Source: Paenibacillus sp. 32352 (lineage in GTDB: Bacteria; Bacillota; Bacilli; Paenibacillales; NBRC-103111). Taken from it: a stretch of DNA of 64,000 bases. Below, piece after piece: positions 52,865 through 61,938 of this stretch (position 1 is its first letter; each line of letters begins with the position of its first letter). The notes under the pieces are model-generated. The model made no database searches and was not told where the DNA came from. It saw only the letters and a list, made by a program, of their open reading frames with translations. The stretch lies in NCBI RefSeq assembly GCF_002042965.1, contig NZ_MZNT01000013.1, forward strand, positions 186,001 through 250,000, read 5' to 3'. The position numbers and the translations under genes were made by a program.

Positions 52865-54603
52865 TCCGAATCCCCCATTATCATTTCATCTATCGTCGAG
52901 CCCTGTGTAACCATCGGATACACGTTCTCACCTTTACGGACTACGAATTCGACGAGTACCGGACCCGGGGTGTCCAGAGCTTCCTGCCAAGCACGGCGCG
53001 CTTCCTCTTTGTTCGTTGCTCTCAAGCCTTTGACGCCGTAGGCTTCTGCCAGCTTGACGAAGTCAGGGCTTCCCGCCAGGTCGATATGGCTGTAACGGTT
53101 GTCGTAGATAATTTCCTGCCATTGACGCACCATACCCAGCACTTGGTTATTGATAACGGCAATTTTGACAGGGATGTTATTGATGGCGCAGATCGCCAGC
53201 TCTTGCGAGCACATTTGCATACCGCCGTCGCCGTTGATCGATACGACCAAACGGTCGGGGTGAGCTACCTGCGCACCGATAGCAGACGGGAATCCGAAGC
53301 CCATCGTGCCCAATCCGCCGGAAGTGATCCAGGAGCGCGGATGATTGAATTTATAGTATTGGGCGGCCCACATTTGATGCTGGCCTACGTCGGTCGATAC
53401 GATCGCTTCGCCCTTTGTCGTTTCGTGAATCATCTCGATGACATATTGCGGCTTCAGCTCCGTATCGGAGTCCTTGTAGCGCAGCGGGCGATTTTTGACG
53501 TTCTCCTGAACTTCCTTGATCCAGGCTTCCGAGCTGGCAGGCTTCGCTTTTTGCAGCGCAAGCTGCAGAACGGCTTTTACGTCGCCGACGCAAGGAATCG
53601 TGGCTTCGATGATTTTGCCGATTTCCGCCGGATCCACGTCGATGTGGACGATTTTCTTCGCTTTCGGAGCGAAGCCGTTTACCTTCATCGTGACCCGGTC
53701 GTCAAAGCGTGCGCCGATGCTGATCAGCAGATCGCAGTTCTGCAGAGCATTGTTGGCCGCATAAGCTCCGTGCATCCCCGGCATGCCGATCCACAGCTCA
53801 TGAGCGCTTGGGAAGCCGCCCAGGCCGAGCAGCGTCGTCGTTACCGGAATGCGTGTCTTCTCAGCGAAGGCCAGCAGCTCTTCTGACGCGTTGGAGTATA
53901 CAACCCCGCCGCCTGCCAGAATAACCGGACGTTCAGATTCGGCGATAGCCTCCAGCATACGGTCAACCTGCAGCTTGTTAGGCTGAACGGTCGGGTTGTA
54001 GCCGCGAATGTCCACTTTGTCGGGATAATAGAAAGGCGCTTTGTCGTTCGACACGTCCTTCGGAATATCAATCAATACCGGACCCTTACGTCCTGTAGAA
54101 GCGATATGGAAAGCTTCCTTGATGATCCGAGGCAAATCATTAACGTCGCGAACCAAATAGCTGTGCTTCGTAATCGGCATCGTAATACCGGTAATGTCAG
54201 CCTCTTGGAAAGCGTCCGTTCCGATCACCGAGGTCGCTACGTTCCCCGTGATAACAACCAAAGGCACCGAGTCCATGTAAGCTGTCGCAATCCCCGTCAC
54301 GAGGTTGGTAGCCCCCGGACCGGAAGTGGCGATACAGACGCCGACTTTACCTGTAGAACGGGCGTAGCCGTCAGCCGCGTGAATAGCTCCTTGCTCATGG
54401 CGTGTCAGAAGGTGCTTGAAATCCTTATTTCCGTGCATCGCATCGTAAATATATAAAACCGCCCCGCCCGGGTAACCAAAGACGCAATCTACGTCCTCCA
54501 GCAGCAAACTACGCAGTAACATTTCCGACCCTGTGATGACATCCGGCTGCAGCAGCTCTTTACGCAATTGTTCTTTTGACTTTTGAGTGGTTTGAACGAT
54601 CAT
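52861..54603 (-). CDS. ilvB: Acetolactate synthase large subunit
   Basis: 580 residues, ThDP/FAD enzyme condensing pyruvate to acetolactate or acetohydroxybutyrate. Visible: catalytic glutamate region TRHEQGAIHAADGYARSTG, FAD region, and the ThDP-Mg motif GDGGMQMCSQELAICAINN. AGGAGG is 8 bases before ATG 54603. Longer in-frame extensions upstream run through the T-box leader and are not coding. Confidence 0.97.
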   Translation of the reverse strand: MIVQTTQKSKEQLRKELLQPDVITGSEMLLRSLLLEDVDCVFGYPGGAVLYIYDAMHGNKDFKHLLTRHEQGAIHAADGYARSTGKVGVCIATSGPGATNLVTGIATAYMDSVPLVVITGNVATSVIGTDAFQEADITGITMPITKHSYLVRDVNDLPRIIKEAFHIASTGRKGPVLIDIPKDVSNDKAPFYYPDKVDIRGYNPTVQPNKLQVDRMLEAIAESERPVILAGGGVVYSNASEELLAFAEKTRIPVTTTLLGLGGFPSAHELWIGMPGMHGAYAANNALQNCDLLISIGARFDDRVTMKVNGFAPKAKKIVHIDVDPAEIGKIIEATIPCVGDVKAVLQLALQKAKPASSEAWIKEVQENVKNRPLRYKDSDTELKPQYVIEMIHETTKGEAIVSTDVGQHQMWAAQYYKFNHPRSWITSGGLGTMGFGFPSAIGAQVAHPDRLVVSINGDGGMQMCSQELAICAINNIPVKIAVINNQVLGMVRQWQEIIYDNRYSHIDLAGSPDFVKLAEAYGVKGLRATNKEEARRAWQEALDTPGPVLVEFVVRKGENVYPMVTQGSTIDEMIMGDSE

Positions 54604-54684
54604 GATTTTTTCCTCCTCTCGAAAAATGAGAAAACGTCTGTGACGTATTCGAAGTACGGCTGTATGGACAGCATCGTACAAAAG

Positions 54685-55034
54685 CAAAAAAACCCTCTCA
54701 TCCCAAACGCCGACAAAGTGCGTCTGAAGGGACGAAAGGGGTTCTAATCTTCCGTGGTACCACCCAGAGTTTGTTATCTGCCTCACAGCAAACAACCTTA
54801 GCAGGTATGAAGCCATCCTTCGGCAAGCATACCTTCAGCACGGTAACGTGTGCTATTCCGATTCCCCCTACTAGCTAAGCCATTACAGCCGGCATACTTT
54901 TCAGGGAAACAGCTCCGAGGTGAGCTCGTACATAAGGGATTAAGGCATCGGTTGCAGCTTATCCTCTGCTCTCTGAACATAAGAGCCCTTATAACTTCGT
55001 CCTCATCATTGCCGTTTTCAGCAAGTTGTACTTT
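54685..55034 (-). ncRNA. T-box riboswitch of the ilv operon
   Basis: The ~350-base leader has the T-box sequence TGGGTGGTACCACG (minus strand of 54743-54755) in the antiterminator, a following terminator (CCCTTTCGTCCC...GGGATGAGAGGG plus seven T, 54685-54733) and a long Stem I. It binds uncharged tRNA to let ilvBHC be transcribed. A CUC (Leu) triplet is available in GAGCTCACC, but I could not fix the specifier by eye. Confidence 0.92.
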
Positions 55035-55040
55035 TCAATC

Positions 55041-55069
55041 ATTATATGCCGAAACATCCGAAGAGTCAA
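55041..55069 (-). promoter_or_regulatory. Promoter of the T-box-ilvBHC transcript
   Basis: Minus strand TTGACT (55069-55064), 17-bp spacer, TATAAT (55046-55041). Confidence 0.85.
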
Positions 55070-55252
55070 GTGCCATTCCCATGATGATCGTTCGCATTTT
55101 TTGGGATAGCCCCACAAAGCCATCGATGCCGCTGACGCGGTGCCACAGGGACTGGAAATGGGGTGCACGAATAATTCCTATGATAGCTGGGAATGGCATC
55201 GAAGCTGTTCAGGTGCTGCGGGGAGCTGCGAAATGGTTGGGGTCTATGCAGC

Positions 55253-55297
55253 AAAAAAAAATCGCTTGCCCATTGAACCAAGTCAAGGGAAGCGATT
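55253..55297 (-). terminator. Terminator of infC-rpmI-rplT
   Basis: ATCGCTT / AAGCGAT stem followed by nine T on the minus strand. Confidence 0.88.
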
Positions 55298-55311
55298 TTG
55301 AACTATTACGC

Positions 55312-55671
55312 TTAGGCGTTAACTTTTTGCTTAGCTGCTGTAGCCAGATCGTTAAACGCAGTGATGTCGTTTACGGCAAGCTCAGCCAACATTTTGCGGT
55401 TAACTTCGATGCCGGACAGCTTCAAGCCGTGCATGAATTTGCTGTAGGACAAGCCGTTCATGCGAGCTGCTGCGTTGATACGAGTGATCCACAATTTGCG
55501 GAAGTCGCGTTTTTTCTGGCGACGGTCACGGTATGCATACAGCAAGGATTTCATAACTTGCGCGTTAGCTGTTTTAAATAAACGGTGTTTGGAACCGAAA
55601 TAACCTTTAGCCAATTTCAAAATCTTTTTATGACGACGACGAGTTACGAACCCGCCCTTTACTCTTGCCAT
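55312..55671 (-). CDS. rplT: Ribosomal protein L20
   Basis: 119 residues, full L20 length, with the basic N-terminus MARVKGGFVTRRRHKK and FMHGLKLSGIEVNRKMLAELA. It assembles the 50S subunit and, in Bacillus, represses its own operon by binding the infC leader. It is last in infC-rpmI-rplT. Confidence 0.98.
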   Translation of the reverse strand: MARVKGGFVTRRRHKKILKLAKGYFGSKHRLFKTANAQVMKSLLYAYRDRRQKKRDFRKLWITRINAAARMNGLSYSKFMHGLKLSGIEVNRKMLAELAVNDITAFNDLATAAKQKVNA

Positions 55672-55712
55672 GATTCATTACCTCCAAAGTTTAAGTAGAA
55701 TAAAATTACGAA

Positions 55713-55916
55713 TTAACCTTTGATGTTAGCCAGTTGCTGTTTCAAGCGTCTTACGTCGCCTGCAGCCATAACCGGGTTAGTAGCAAGAACACGCTTTTGA
55801 CGTGCGGATTTACCGGATAACAGGTGGTTTTTGTAAGCTTTGTATCTTTTCACTTTGCCTGTACCTGTAATCTTGAAACGGCCTTTCAAGCTGCTATGTG
55901 TTTTCATTTTTGGCAT
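55713..55916 (-). CDS. rpmI: Ribosomal protein L35
   Basis: 67 residues, basic, with the usual MPKMKTHSSLKGRFKITGTG start and a 50S-subunit role. It lies between infC and rplT with short gaps. Confidence 0.98.
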   Translation of the reverse strand: MPKMKTHSSLKGRFKITGTGKVKRYKAYKNHLLSGKSARQKRVLATNPVMAAGDVRRLKQQLANIKG

Positions 55917-55938
55917 GACGTGTAGTCCTCCTTATAAA

Positions 55939-56454
55939 TTATACTTGCTGCTTCGGCGATAAAATCATGATCATGCTGCGGCCTTCCAGCTTCGGTCTGC
56001 GCTCAACAATGCACAGTTCCTCCACTTCGGCTGCCATCCGCTCAAGCACTTTTTGCCCGATGCTAGCATGGGCGATTTCACGACCGCGGAAACGGACGCT
56101 CAGCTTGACCTTGTCGCCATCATTCAAAAACTTCACGACGTTGCGCTGCTTCGTTTGAAAGTCATGCTCATCAATCGTGGCGCTCAAGCGAACTTCTTTA
56201 ATTTCGATGACTTTCTGGTTCTTACGGGCTTCCTTTTCTTTCTTCTGCATTTCATAGCGGTACTTCCCGTAATCCATGATCCGGCACACCGGCGGCTTCG
56301 CCGTTGGGGCAACGTTAACCAAGTCCAAACTGGCATCCACAGCAATTTGAAGCGCTTCGCGAATCGGCTTGATCCCGAGCTGCTCCCCATCCGCACCGAT
56401 CAGACGAACTTCCTTCGCCCGAATTTCATCGTTAATTAAATGCTCTGTACTAAT
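55939..56454 (-). CDS. infC: Translation initiation factor IF-3, ATT start codon
   Basis: 171 residues. The ATG at 56340 is internal; the real start is ATT 56454-56452, with GGAGGTGG 6 bases ahead, giving (M)STEHLINDEIRAKEVRLIGA, the conserved N-terminal domain. An AUU start is the well-known device by which IF-3 limits its own translation. The C-terminal domain (VKLSVRFRGREIAH) binds 30S. Confidence 0.96.
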   Translation of the reverse strand: MSTEHLINDEIRAKEVRLIGADGEQLGIKPIREALQIAVDASLDLVNVAPTAKPPVCRIMDYGKYRYEMQKKEKEARKNQKVIEIKEVRLSATIDEHDFQTKQRNVVKFLNDGDKVKLSVRFRGREIAHASIGQKVLERMAAEVEELCIVERRPKLEGRSMIMILSPKQQV

Positions 56455-56725
56455 AACCTGCCACCTCCATTAGGATTGTGAGATAAGCCTCTATGGGGAT
56501 CTTTCAAATGAACGACCGCACCCAGAGGTTGGTTTATGCGCCAATAGGAGTGAGTTTTCGCTAAAGCAAAAACAGTTCCTATGTGCTAAAAAAGAAAAGA
56601 CGCGGGCACAATGGGCCCACGTCTGTTAAGGTTCAAGTGATCGATTTCATTCCACATTCACTTTAGCTTATAACCAGCCAACTTCAAGTCGGTCAGGTGA
56701 GAAGCGGGCGCTTCTTCTTTTGCAC
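56455..56725 (-). promoter_or_regulatory. L20-type autoregulatory leader of infC
   Basis: A ~270-base untranslated leader contains an intrinsic terminator (AGACG-t-GGGC / GCCC-g-CGTCT then TTTTCTTTTTT, 56588-56624) upstream of the gene. This fits the attenuation leader by which L20 stops infC-rpmI-rplT transcription in low-GC Gram-positives. Confidence 0.75.
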
Positions 56726-56731
56726 CAAAGA

Positions 56732-56760
56732 ATCATATCATATTCTATTTAGGAAGTCAA
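56732..56760 (-). promoter_or_regulatory. Promoter of the infC operon
   Basis: Minus strand TTGACT (56760-56755), 17-bp spacer, TATGAT (56737-56732). Confidence 0.85.
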
Positions 56761-56779
56761 CAAGTTCGCAAATTGTAAG

Positions 56780-58018
56780 CTAGCTGACCTGCTTGCTTTG
56801 AACCTCTTCCAATCGAATGACCCTTGTATGCTCTGTATGGCTCCATTGCTTGTTGTTTTGCGTGAAGAACGCGTACACCGTAATCGGCCACCAGGAAAGC
56901 ATAAATACAGGGAACGTGATCAGGTACATCCAGGTTTTCCAGGACGCCTTTTCGATAATCAGCGCTAACGGGAACAGGACGTAGCTGACAATAGCAACGA
57001 TCGTGAACAGGGCCGGCGCATAATCGAACAGCGATCTCAGTGAAGGAATGCCCGGCATCATCATATCGATCCACAACGCGATGGAAACGATAGAGCCGAT
57101 CAGAATGACATAAACATTCAGCGCGTATACGGCCGTATCGATCTTGGCCCAGCTGGCTTCCTTCAGACCCTGCCAGAACAACGGGAAGAAATAGCGGCGG
57201 GCGACATCAAAGTGTCCCTGCATCCATCTCAAACGCTGCCTTGCCGATGCCTTGAAGGTCAGAGGCTTCTCGTCGTAAACCTTCGCATCATAGTTAAACG
57301 TAGGATTAATGCCGCGCTGCACGCAGCGCATAGTGAATTCCAGGTCTTCCACCAGGCTTGTAGCGCCCCAGCCGATCTCTTTCAGGAGATTGGTTTCAAA
57401 GCACATGCCCGTTCCGCCAAGGAAATTAGCCAGTCCCAGGTTTTCACGAGGCAGCTGCCACAAGCGGTTGCAGTACCAGTAGGTTACCGCGTAAGCTGCG
57501 GTAATCCAGGAATCGTTCGGATTTTTGGTATCCAGGTAAGCTTGAATAACACGGGAACCATTGCACAGATCATTGTTCATGTGCTTCAAATAATCAGGGT
57601 TCACCAGATTGTCTGCATCGAACATAACGACCGCATCATAGCTGCGGGGCATCTTCCAGAGCTCCTTCAGCATCCATTCAATGGCAAAACCTTTGCCGCG
57701 AAGCTTCGGATTGTTGCGCTCGCAGGCATGAACGCCCATGTTCCGGGCGATGTCTGCGGTTTTGTCCGTACAGTTATCGCAAATTACAAAAACGTCATAC
57801 AATTCTTTCGGATAATCGAGGTTTTTCAGGTTATCGATCAGCGCTCCGACGACTTGTTCTTCGTTATGAGCCGCAACCAGTATGGCAAAAGACTTTTGCG
57901 GTGCATGCTGCGCTTTAGGCTTGCGCCGGAACCAACCAAAGCATGTCAAAAAAAGCTGGTATCCTCCGACTAACGCCAAGACAATCTGAATGCCTAGTAT
58001 TACATTGTCCAGCATCAT
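56780..58018 (-). CDS. Membrane glycosyltransferase family 2
   Basis: 412 residues. N-terminal membrane helix, GT2 domain with VAAHNEEQVV, donor motif MFDADN and product-release motif QRLRWMQG, then four membrane helices. Architecture of processive or lipid-linked sugar transferases (cellulose/hyaluronan/PgaC-like) that build an exported polysaccharide or modify a lipid. Adjacent ATGs 58018 and 58015 both follow GGGGGA. The ~350 bases upstream hold no clear gene. Confidence 0.88.
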   Translation of the reverse strand: MMLDNVILGIQIVLALVGGYQLFLTCFGWFRRKPKAQHAPQKSFAILVAAHNEEQVVGALIDNLKNLDYPKELYDVFVICDNCTDKTADIARNMGVHACERNNPKLRGKGFAIEWMLKELWKMPRSYDAVVMFDADNLVNPDYLKHMNNDLCNGSRVIQAYLDTKNPNDSWITAAYAVTYWYCNRLWQLPRENLGLANFLGGTGMCFETNLLKEIGWGATSLVEDLEFTMRCVQRGINPTFNYDAKVYDEKPLTFKASARQRLRWMQGHFDVARRYFFPLFWQGLKEASWAKIDTAVYALNVYVILIGSIVSIALWIDMMMPGIPSLRSLFDYAPALFTIVAIVSYVLFPLALIIEKASWKTWMYLITFPVFMLSWWPITVYAFFTQNNKQWSHTEHTRVIRLEEVQSKQVS

Positions 58019-58365
58019 AAATCCCCCTTTTTTATGTACCTCAAAGTCTTTTCTCTCTCTACTCTCTATAGTTATGAACTTCGATGGTCTCTTTTGGATT
58101 TGTGTGGGTAGCCGAATATGATTTTCCTCTCTTTGCCCCGTTTTGTCAAAAGCCCCTGATAGCTCCTTTTAGTCAGATCTATGAGCTATACGGTCAAAAA
58201 CAAGGCAAATTAAACAAAGCTCTCTGCCAACCAGCTTTTACATCTCATTTTCATCGATTTTCAGCTTTTTTTCAGTTTAGCATGATTTAGCAGCTGCAGC
58301 ATCCGGGCAATTAACGGATTCAGAAGCCGCTTGTCCCTTCAACTTGCGCTTGTACAAGCAGGTAC
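58019..58365. other. Intergenic region between divergent genes
   Basis: About 350 bases. A TTGACA near 58150 (minus strand) may belong to the glycosyltransferase promoter, but its -10 is weak. No gene or clear RNA fold was recognised. Confidence 0.4.
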
Positions 58366-58551
58366 TTGCATGTGATCCCACGACTGCGTAAGCTGTATGC
58401 CTCCCTGCCGCGGATTACGGGAACGGCATACGCTACTATGATACAACAATTCAACGTCGTGTACAAATTGTGGAAAATGTACCCAAAAGGACATAAGGAT
58501 GCCTATGCGGCGGCACTTCATAATTCCTTACCCTGCCGCGAGCCATTCTAA
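58366..58551 (+). CDS. Possible 61-residue protein of unknown function
   Basis: The frame from ATG 58366 has codon-like composition and a mixed helical pattern (YATMIQQFNVVYKLWKMY), but only a weak GCAGGT ribosome site and no recognised family. Confidence 0.3.
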   Translation: MHVIPRLRKLYASLPRITGTAYATMIQQFNVVYKLWKMYPKGHKDAYAAALHNSLPCREPF

Positions 58552-58776
58552 TCATCCGAATGACGGGCTTGTGCACTCATACAGTCTAGGTCTGATGGGC
58601 CTGTCCGGCAAAACCGCAACACGGCACCAGCACCCGCTATCCAAATTGACGAATGTTTCCGTCTCCAACCCTCAACTCTTCTAAAAATGTTGCATAATCG
58701 ACAGGAGAAAAGGGAGGCTTGTTCGTTCATAGAAGCTCACAGGTTGTCAGGTGGCCTGTCCATTAAACGTTCGGAA

Positions 58777-58929
58777 CACGTCTCCCGAATAGCCCAGACG
58801 TGATAGGAAATGCCGTTTGAGGACCCCGTAGAGCTTCTGGGCTATACAAGCGGTCGCCCATTGTTAGAAGAGCATTAACGCAGCGTTAAATATGATTGGA
58901 GCCTTTTTATTATGGAATTGATATTCCAT
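58777..58929 (+). promoter_or_regulatory. Structured region upstream of the PAP2-glycosyltransferase pair
   Basis: ATAGCCCAGA (58789-58798) pairs perfectly with TCTGGGCTAT (58836-58845), exclusive with CACGTC/GACGTG at 58777-58802. Downstream are two palindromes, TTAACGC-a-GCGTTAA (58875-58889) and ATGGAAT-tgat-ATTCCAT (58912-58929), likely operator sites. Confidence 0.45.
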
Positions 58930-59004
58930 TAACAAAAGGGGATTACACTTATGTATATGTTCGCTATCTTGAGCTTATCCCAATTTTTGAAGGAGGAAGG
59001 GGCA

Positions 59005-59532
59005 ATGAGCAAAGTCATGCTCTGGCTTCAGTTTCATGAAAAGCGGCTGTTTCGTTGGGTCAATCAGCGGCTTCAGCACAAAGTACTCGATTATGTATTT
59101 AATACGATAACCCACCTGGGCGGCGCGACGATGACGATCCTGGCGTCCCTGGGCTTGACCTTATTCGGGCAGGACGGCTGGAGAATGGCCGGGGTCCATT
59201 GCTGTGTCGCTCTGGCACTCAGCCACATCCCCGTTGCGATTATAAAACGAGCCTACCCGCGGCTTCGTCCTTATCTTGTTCTTCCCGACACGAATACATG
59301 CAAAAAGCCGCTGACCGATCCTTCCTTTCCGTCCGGCCATACAACCGCTATTTTTTCCCTCGCCGCACCGATATCTTATGCCGCCCCCTGGCTGGGAACT
59401 ATTTTCATTCCGCTTGCATTCTTTGTAAGCTTGTCGCGTATATATTTAGGACTCCACTATCCATCCGACTGCTTGGCCGGGTTCTTGATCGCAATGACTG
59501 CCGTATTGGTCACCGCGCCGATATTCGGGTAA
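59005..59532 (+). CDS. PAP2-family membrane phosphatase
   Basis: 175 residues, about five membrane helices, with the three phosphatase motifs KRAYPRLRP, PSGHT and SRIYLGLHYPSD. It would dephosphorylate undecaprenyl pyrophosphate or phosphatidylglycerophosphate. AGGAGGAAGGGG precedes ATG 59005; ATG 58951 adds 18 residues with a poorer site. A glycosyltransferase gene follows after 70 bases. Confidence 0.9.
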   Translation: MSKVMLWLQFHEKRLFRWVNQRLQHKVLDYVFNTITHLGGATMTILASLGLTLFGQDGWRMAGVHCCVALALSHIPVAIIKRAYPRLRPYLVLPDTNTCKKPLTDPSFPSGHTTAIFSLAAPISYAAPWLGTIFIPLAFFVSLSRIYLGLHYPSDCLAGFLIAMTAVLVTAPIFG

Positions 59533-59602
59533 TGATTTGGGCATAATAGGGACTATGTTCACTTTATGTAAACCATTTGGCACAAGGTATGGTGAAGAGC
59601 CT

Positions 59603-60727
59603 ATGAGTAAAAAAAGGGTCTTGTTATTATCCGAAGGCTTCGGTGCCGGACATACGCAAGCTGCTCACGCTTTATCTGTAGGCCTTCGTATGCTCTCTCC
59701 CGATATTCAGACCCGCGTTATGGAGCTTGGTACTTTTTTGCATCCCACACTGGCTTCATGGATTCTGACGGCCTATCGCAAAACCGTCACGAAACAGCCT
59801 AAACTATACGGCCTCATGTACCGCTACCAATACAAAAAATCATTGAACCGCTTTACCCGGCTGGCGCTACATCGGATTTTTTACTCCCATGCCGCCGAGG
59901 TCATCAATCACCTCCGCCCCGACACTATCGTATGTACGCATCCGCTTCCAAGCGCCGTAATTTCCAGGCTGAAGCGGGCCGGTTTAGATGTTCCCTTATG
60001 CACGGTGATAACGGATTATGACGTTCATGGCACCTGGGTCAGCCCCGAGGTAACCAAATACCTCGTACCGACTCCCGCCGTAAAAGATAAGCTGCTCCAG
60101 CGCGGCGTTCCCGCCGAGGCGATCGAGGTTACGGGCATCCCGGTCCACCCCAACTTTTGGGAGAGGCATAACCGCGAGGAACTCCGGGCCCGCTTTCAGC
60201 TTAAGGCTATGCCCACGGTCCTTATTATGGGCGGAGGCTGGGGCTTGATTCACAATACGGAGTTTATGCAGTACTTCACCCGTTGGCGCGACCAAATACA
60301 GCTGATTATTTGCCTGGGTAAAAATGACAAGGCTCTAGGCCTTTTATCCGAGGACGAAAGGTTCAGGCACGAGAATATAAGACTAATGGGGTTCACGAGA
60401 GAAGTAGATAAATGGATGGACGTGTCGGATTTATTAATTACGAAGCCCGGAGGAATGACCTGCACGGAAGGACTGGCCAAAGGAATCCCCATGCTCTTCT
60501 ATACACCGATTCCGGGCCAGGAGGAAGAAAACCTGCAGTATTTCACCCAGCACGGCTTCGGCGAGCGGATCAAGTCTGCGGAAACGATCGACCATTGGTT
60601 TCAGCTGCTGATAGACCGGTACCCGGAGGTCCAAAAAAGAAGAGCCCTGCTGAACCGGTATATAAACAGCTATAAGCCCGCAGATTGCCCGAGTGCCATT
60701 ATGGAATTAGTGAATGCAAGCCGCTAA
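59603..60727 (+). CDS. UgtP/MGDG-synthase-like diacylglycerol glycosyltransferase
   Basis: 374 residues. N-terminal acceptor domain with GFGAGHTQAAHAL (MGDG_synth family) and C-terminal donor domain with GGGWGLIHN and KPGGMTCTEGLAKGIPML (GT28-like). It probably adds glucose or galactose to diacylglycerol, making glycolipid or a teichoic-acid anchor. GGTGAAGAG precedes ATG 59603. Pairing with a PAP2 phosphatase that can make diacylglycerol fits membrane-lipid work. Confidence 0.87.
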   Translation: MSKKRVLLLSEGFGAGHTQAAHALSVGLRMLSPDIQTRVMELGTFLHPTLASWILTAYRKTVTKQPKLYGLMYRYQYKKSLNRFTRLALHRIFYSHAAEVINHLRPDTIVCTHPLPSAVISRLKRAGLDVPLCTVITDYDVHGTWVSPEVTKYLVPTPAVKDKLLQRGVPAEAIEVTGIPVHPNFWERHNREELRARFQLKAMPTVLIMGGGWGLIHNTEFMQYFTRWRDQIQLIICLGKNDKALGLLSEDERFRHENIRLMGFTREVDKWMDVSDLLITKPGGMTCTEGLAKGIPMLFYTPIPGQEEENLQYFTQHGFGERIKSAETIDHWFQLLIDRYPEVQKRRALLNRYINSYKPADCPSAIMELVNASR

Positions 60728-60805
60728 AAGACTCCGGAGCCGGGTCCCTACCCGTTTATCATATCAATGACCGGAGCTATATGTTGCGAAGATATTCTAG
60801 CCGAT

Positions 60806-60845
60806 GAAAAAAAGCATGCCGGGCCTTTGGGCTCAGCATGCTTTT
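60806..60845. terminator. Bidirectional terminator between convergent genes
   Basis: AAGCATGC / GCATGCTT arms with T-runs both ways (TTTTTTT on the minus strand). Confidence 0.88.
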
Positions 60846-60851
60846 CCTATA

Positions 60852-61607
60852 TTAATCCTCTTCCGCGTCATCAGAAGCTTCCACGTTCTTCTCCTGCCGT
60901 TCGTTCAGCTCAAGCTGACGCAAATGGTTCTCTAAAGCAGCGGAGCCGATAACGACCTCAAGGCGATGAATATTCATTCCCTTATCATGAAACTTCATTT
61001 CATATTCCGTCATAACCAAATCCGTTCGCGGTCCTTCCGCGTGAAGATCCAAAGAAATGTTACGCATTCGAAGTCCCATATCGGCAAAAGAATTCAATGA
61101 AAATTCGAATAAGGAACGCGAATCTGTCTTGAAATGAATTTCGCCCAGGTCATTTAAAATATCGATATATTTGCGAACAAAGCCGGAATGTGTCAAACGG
61201 CGCCGCGCGTGACGTTTTTTGGGCCAAGGATCGCTAAAGTTCAAGTAAATGCGTTCCAATTCGTTCGTATCGAAAATATCCTCGATCTTTTCAATATTAA
61301 AAAGCGCCAGTCTCAAATTGTCCAGAGTCCCGCCGTGCTCCTCACGGGAAAGCTGCGCCTTCTCAGCCGCTCTTCTCAGCAGTTCGTCGTACATATCGAC
61401 GCCTATGTAATTGATATCGGGGTTCAAGGCGCTGAGCTGACTGATAAATCGGCCCTTCCCCATTCCCAGCTCGACATGAATAGGCTTGTCATTGCCGAAC
61501 AATTCCTTCCATTTGCCTTTATAAGCCGCTGGATTTAATAGGATAAGACCCGGTTGTGCCTCCAACGCTTCCCTGATCCCTTTTCTACCACGTAAACGCA
61601 TCGTCAT
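60852..61607 (-). CDS. trmB: tRNA (guanine-N7)-methyltransferase
   Basis: 251 residues. SAM-binding ELGMGKGRFISQLS and the family motif FSDPWPKKRHARRRL with the catalytic residues; makes m7G46 in tRNA. Full length plus an acidic tail. ATG 61607 is followed at once by a second methionine (MTM); the weak GGAGGAT lies ahead. Confidence 0.95.
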   Translation of the reverse strand: MTMRLRGRKGIREALEAQPGLILLNPAAYKGKWKELFGNDKPIHVELGMGKGRFISQLSALNPDINYIGVDMYDELLRRAAEKAQLSREEHGGTLDNLRLALFNIEKIEDIFDTNELERIYLNFSDPWPKKRHARRRLTHSGFVRKYIDILNDLGEIHFKTDSRSLFEFSLNSFADMGLRMRNISLDLHAEGPRTDLVMTEYEMKFHDKGMNIHRLEVVIGSAALENHLRQLELNERQEKNVEASDDAEED

Positions 61608-61670
61608 CCTCCAAAAAACTGCAATCTCAATTTCAGTTCAGTGAGAATTATACTCTGAATTGCCGGTAAA

Positions 61671-61708
61671 GAAAAGACCGGTCCATGCAACCTGCACTGC
61701 ATGGACCG
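61671..61708 (-). terminator. Terminator of the WGxxGxxG gene pair
   Basis: CGGTCCATGCA / TGCATGGACCG perfect 11-bp stem followed by TCTTTTCTTT on the minus strand. Confidence 0.85.
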
Positions 61709-61722
61709 ATATAAGCCGGATA

Positions 61723-61926
61723 TCATACTTCGAGAAGGCGATAATCCACTTTGGTCTGTTCGGAAAACAGCTGAGCTTCCATCGTTTCTCTCACCTTTTT
61801 ACGAGCCGCGGCGGCCAGCCTCGGCTGTTCCCAGAAGTGAGTACCCATACTGAGCGCCCAAGCTTCTTTAACCGTAAGCTCCACGAGCATCTTGTGATCT
61901 CCGGATGGAAACATCAAATGGCTCAT
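61723..61926 (-). CDS. Small hypothetical protein downstream of the WGxxGxxG gene
   Basis: 67 residues, mixed alpha/beta, no signal or membrane segment and no recognised domain. It starts 12 bases after the preceding stop and is followed by a perfect terminator, so it is probably the second gene of a short operon. The ribosome site is weak. Confidence 0.55.
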   Translation of the reverse strand: MSHLMFPSGDHKMLVELTVKEAWALSMGTHFWEQPRLAAAARKKVRETMEAQLFSEQTKVDYRLLEV

Positions 61927-61938
61927 AGGGTGCCCGAA

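Noticed and set aside
54604..54816. In-frame upstream extension of ilvB
   Set aside because: It runs through the T-box terminator; AGGAGG and the conserved N-terminus place the start at 54603.
58084..58290. 68-codon plus-strand ORF upstream of the glycosyltransferase
   Set aside because: No ribosome site and composition typical of non-coding AT-rich sequence.
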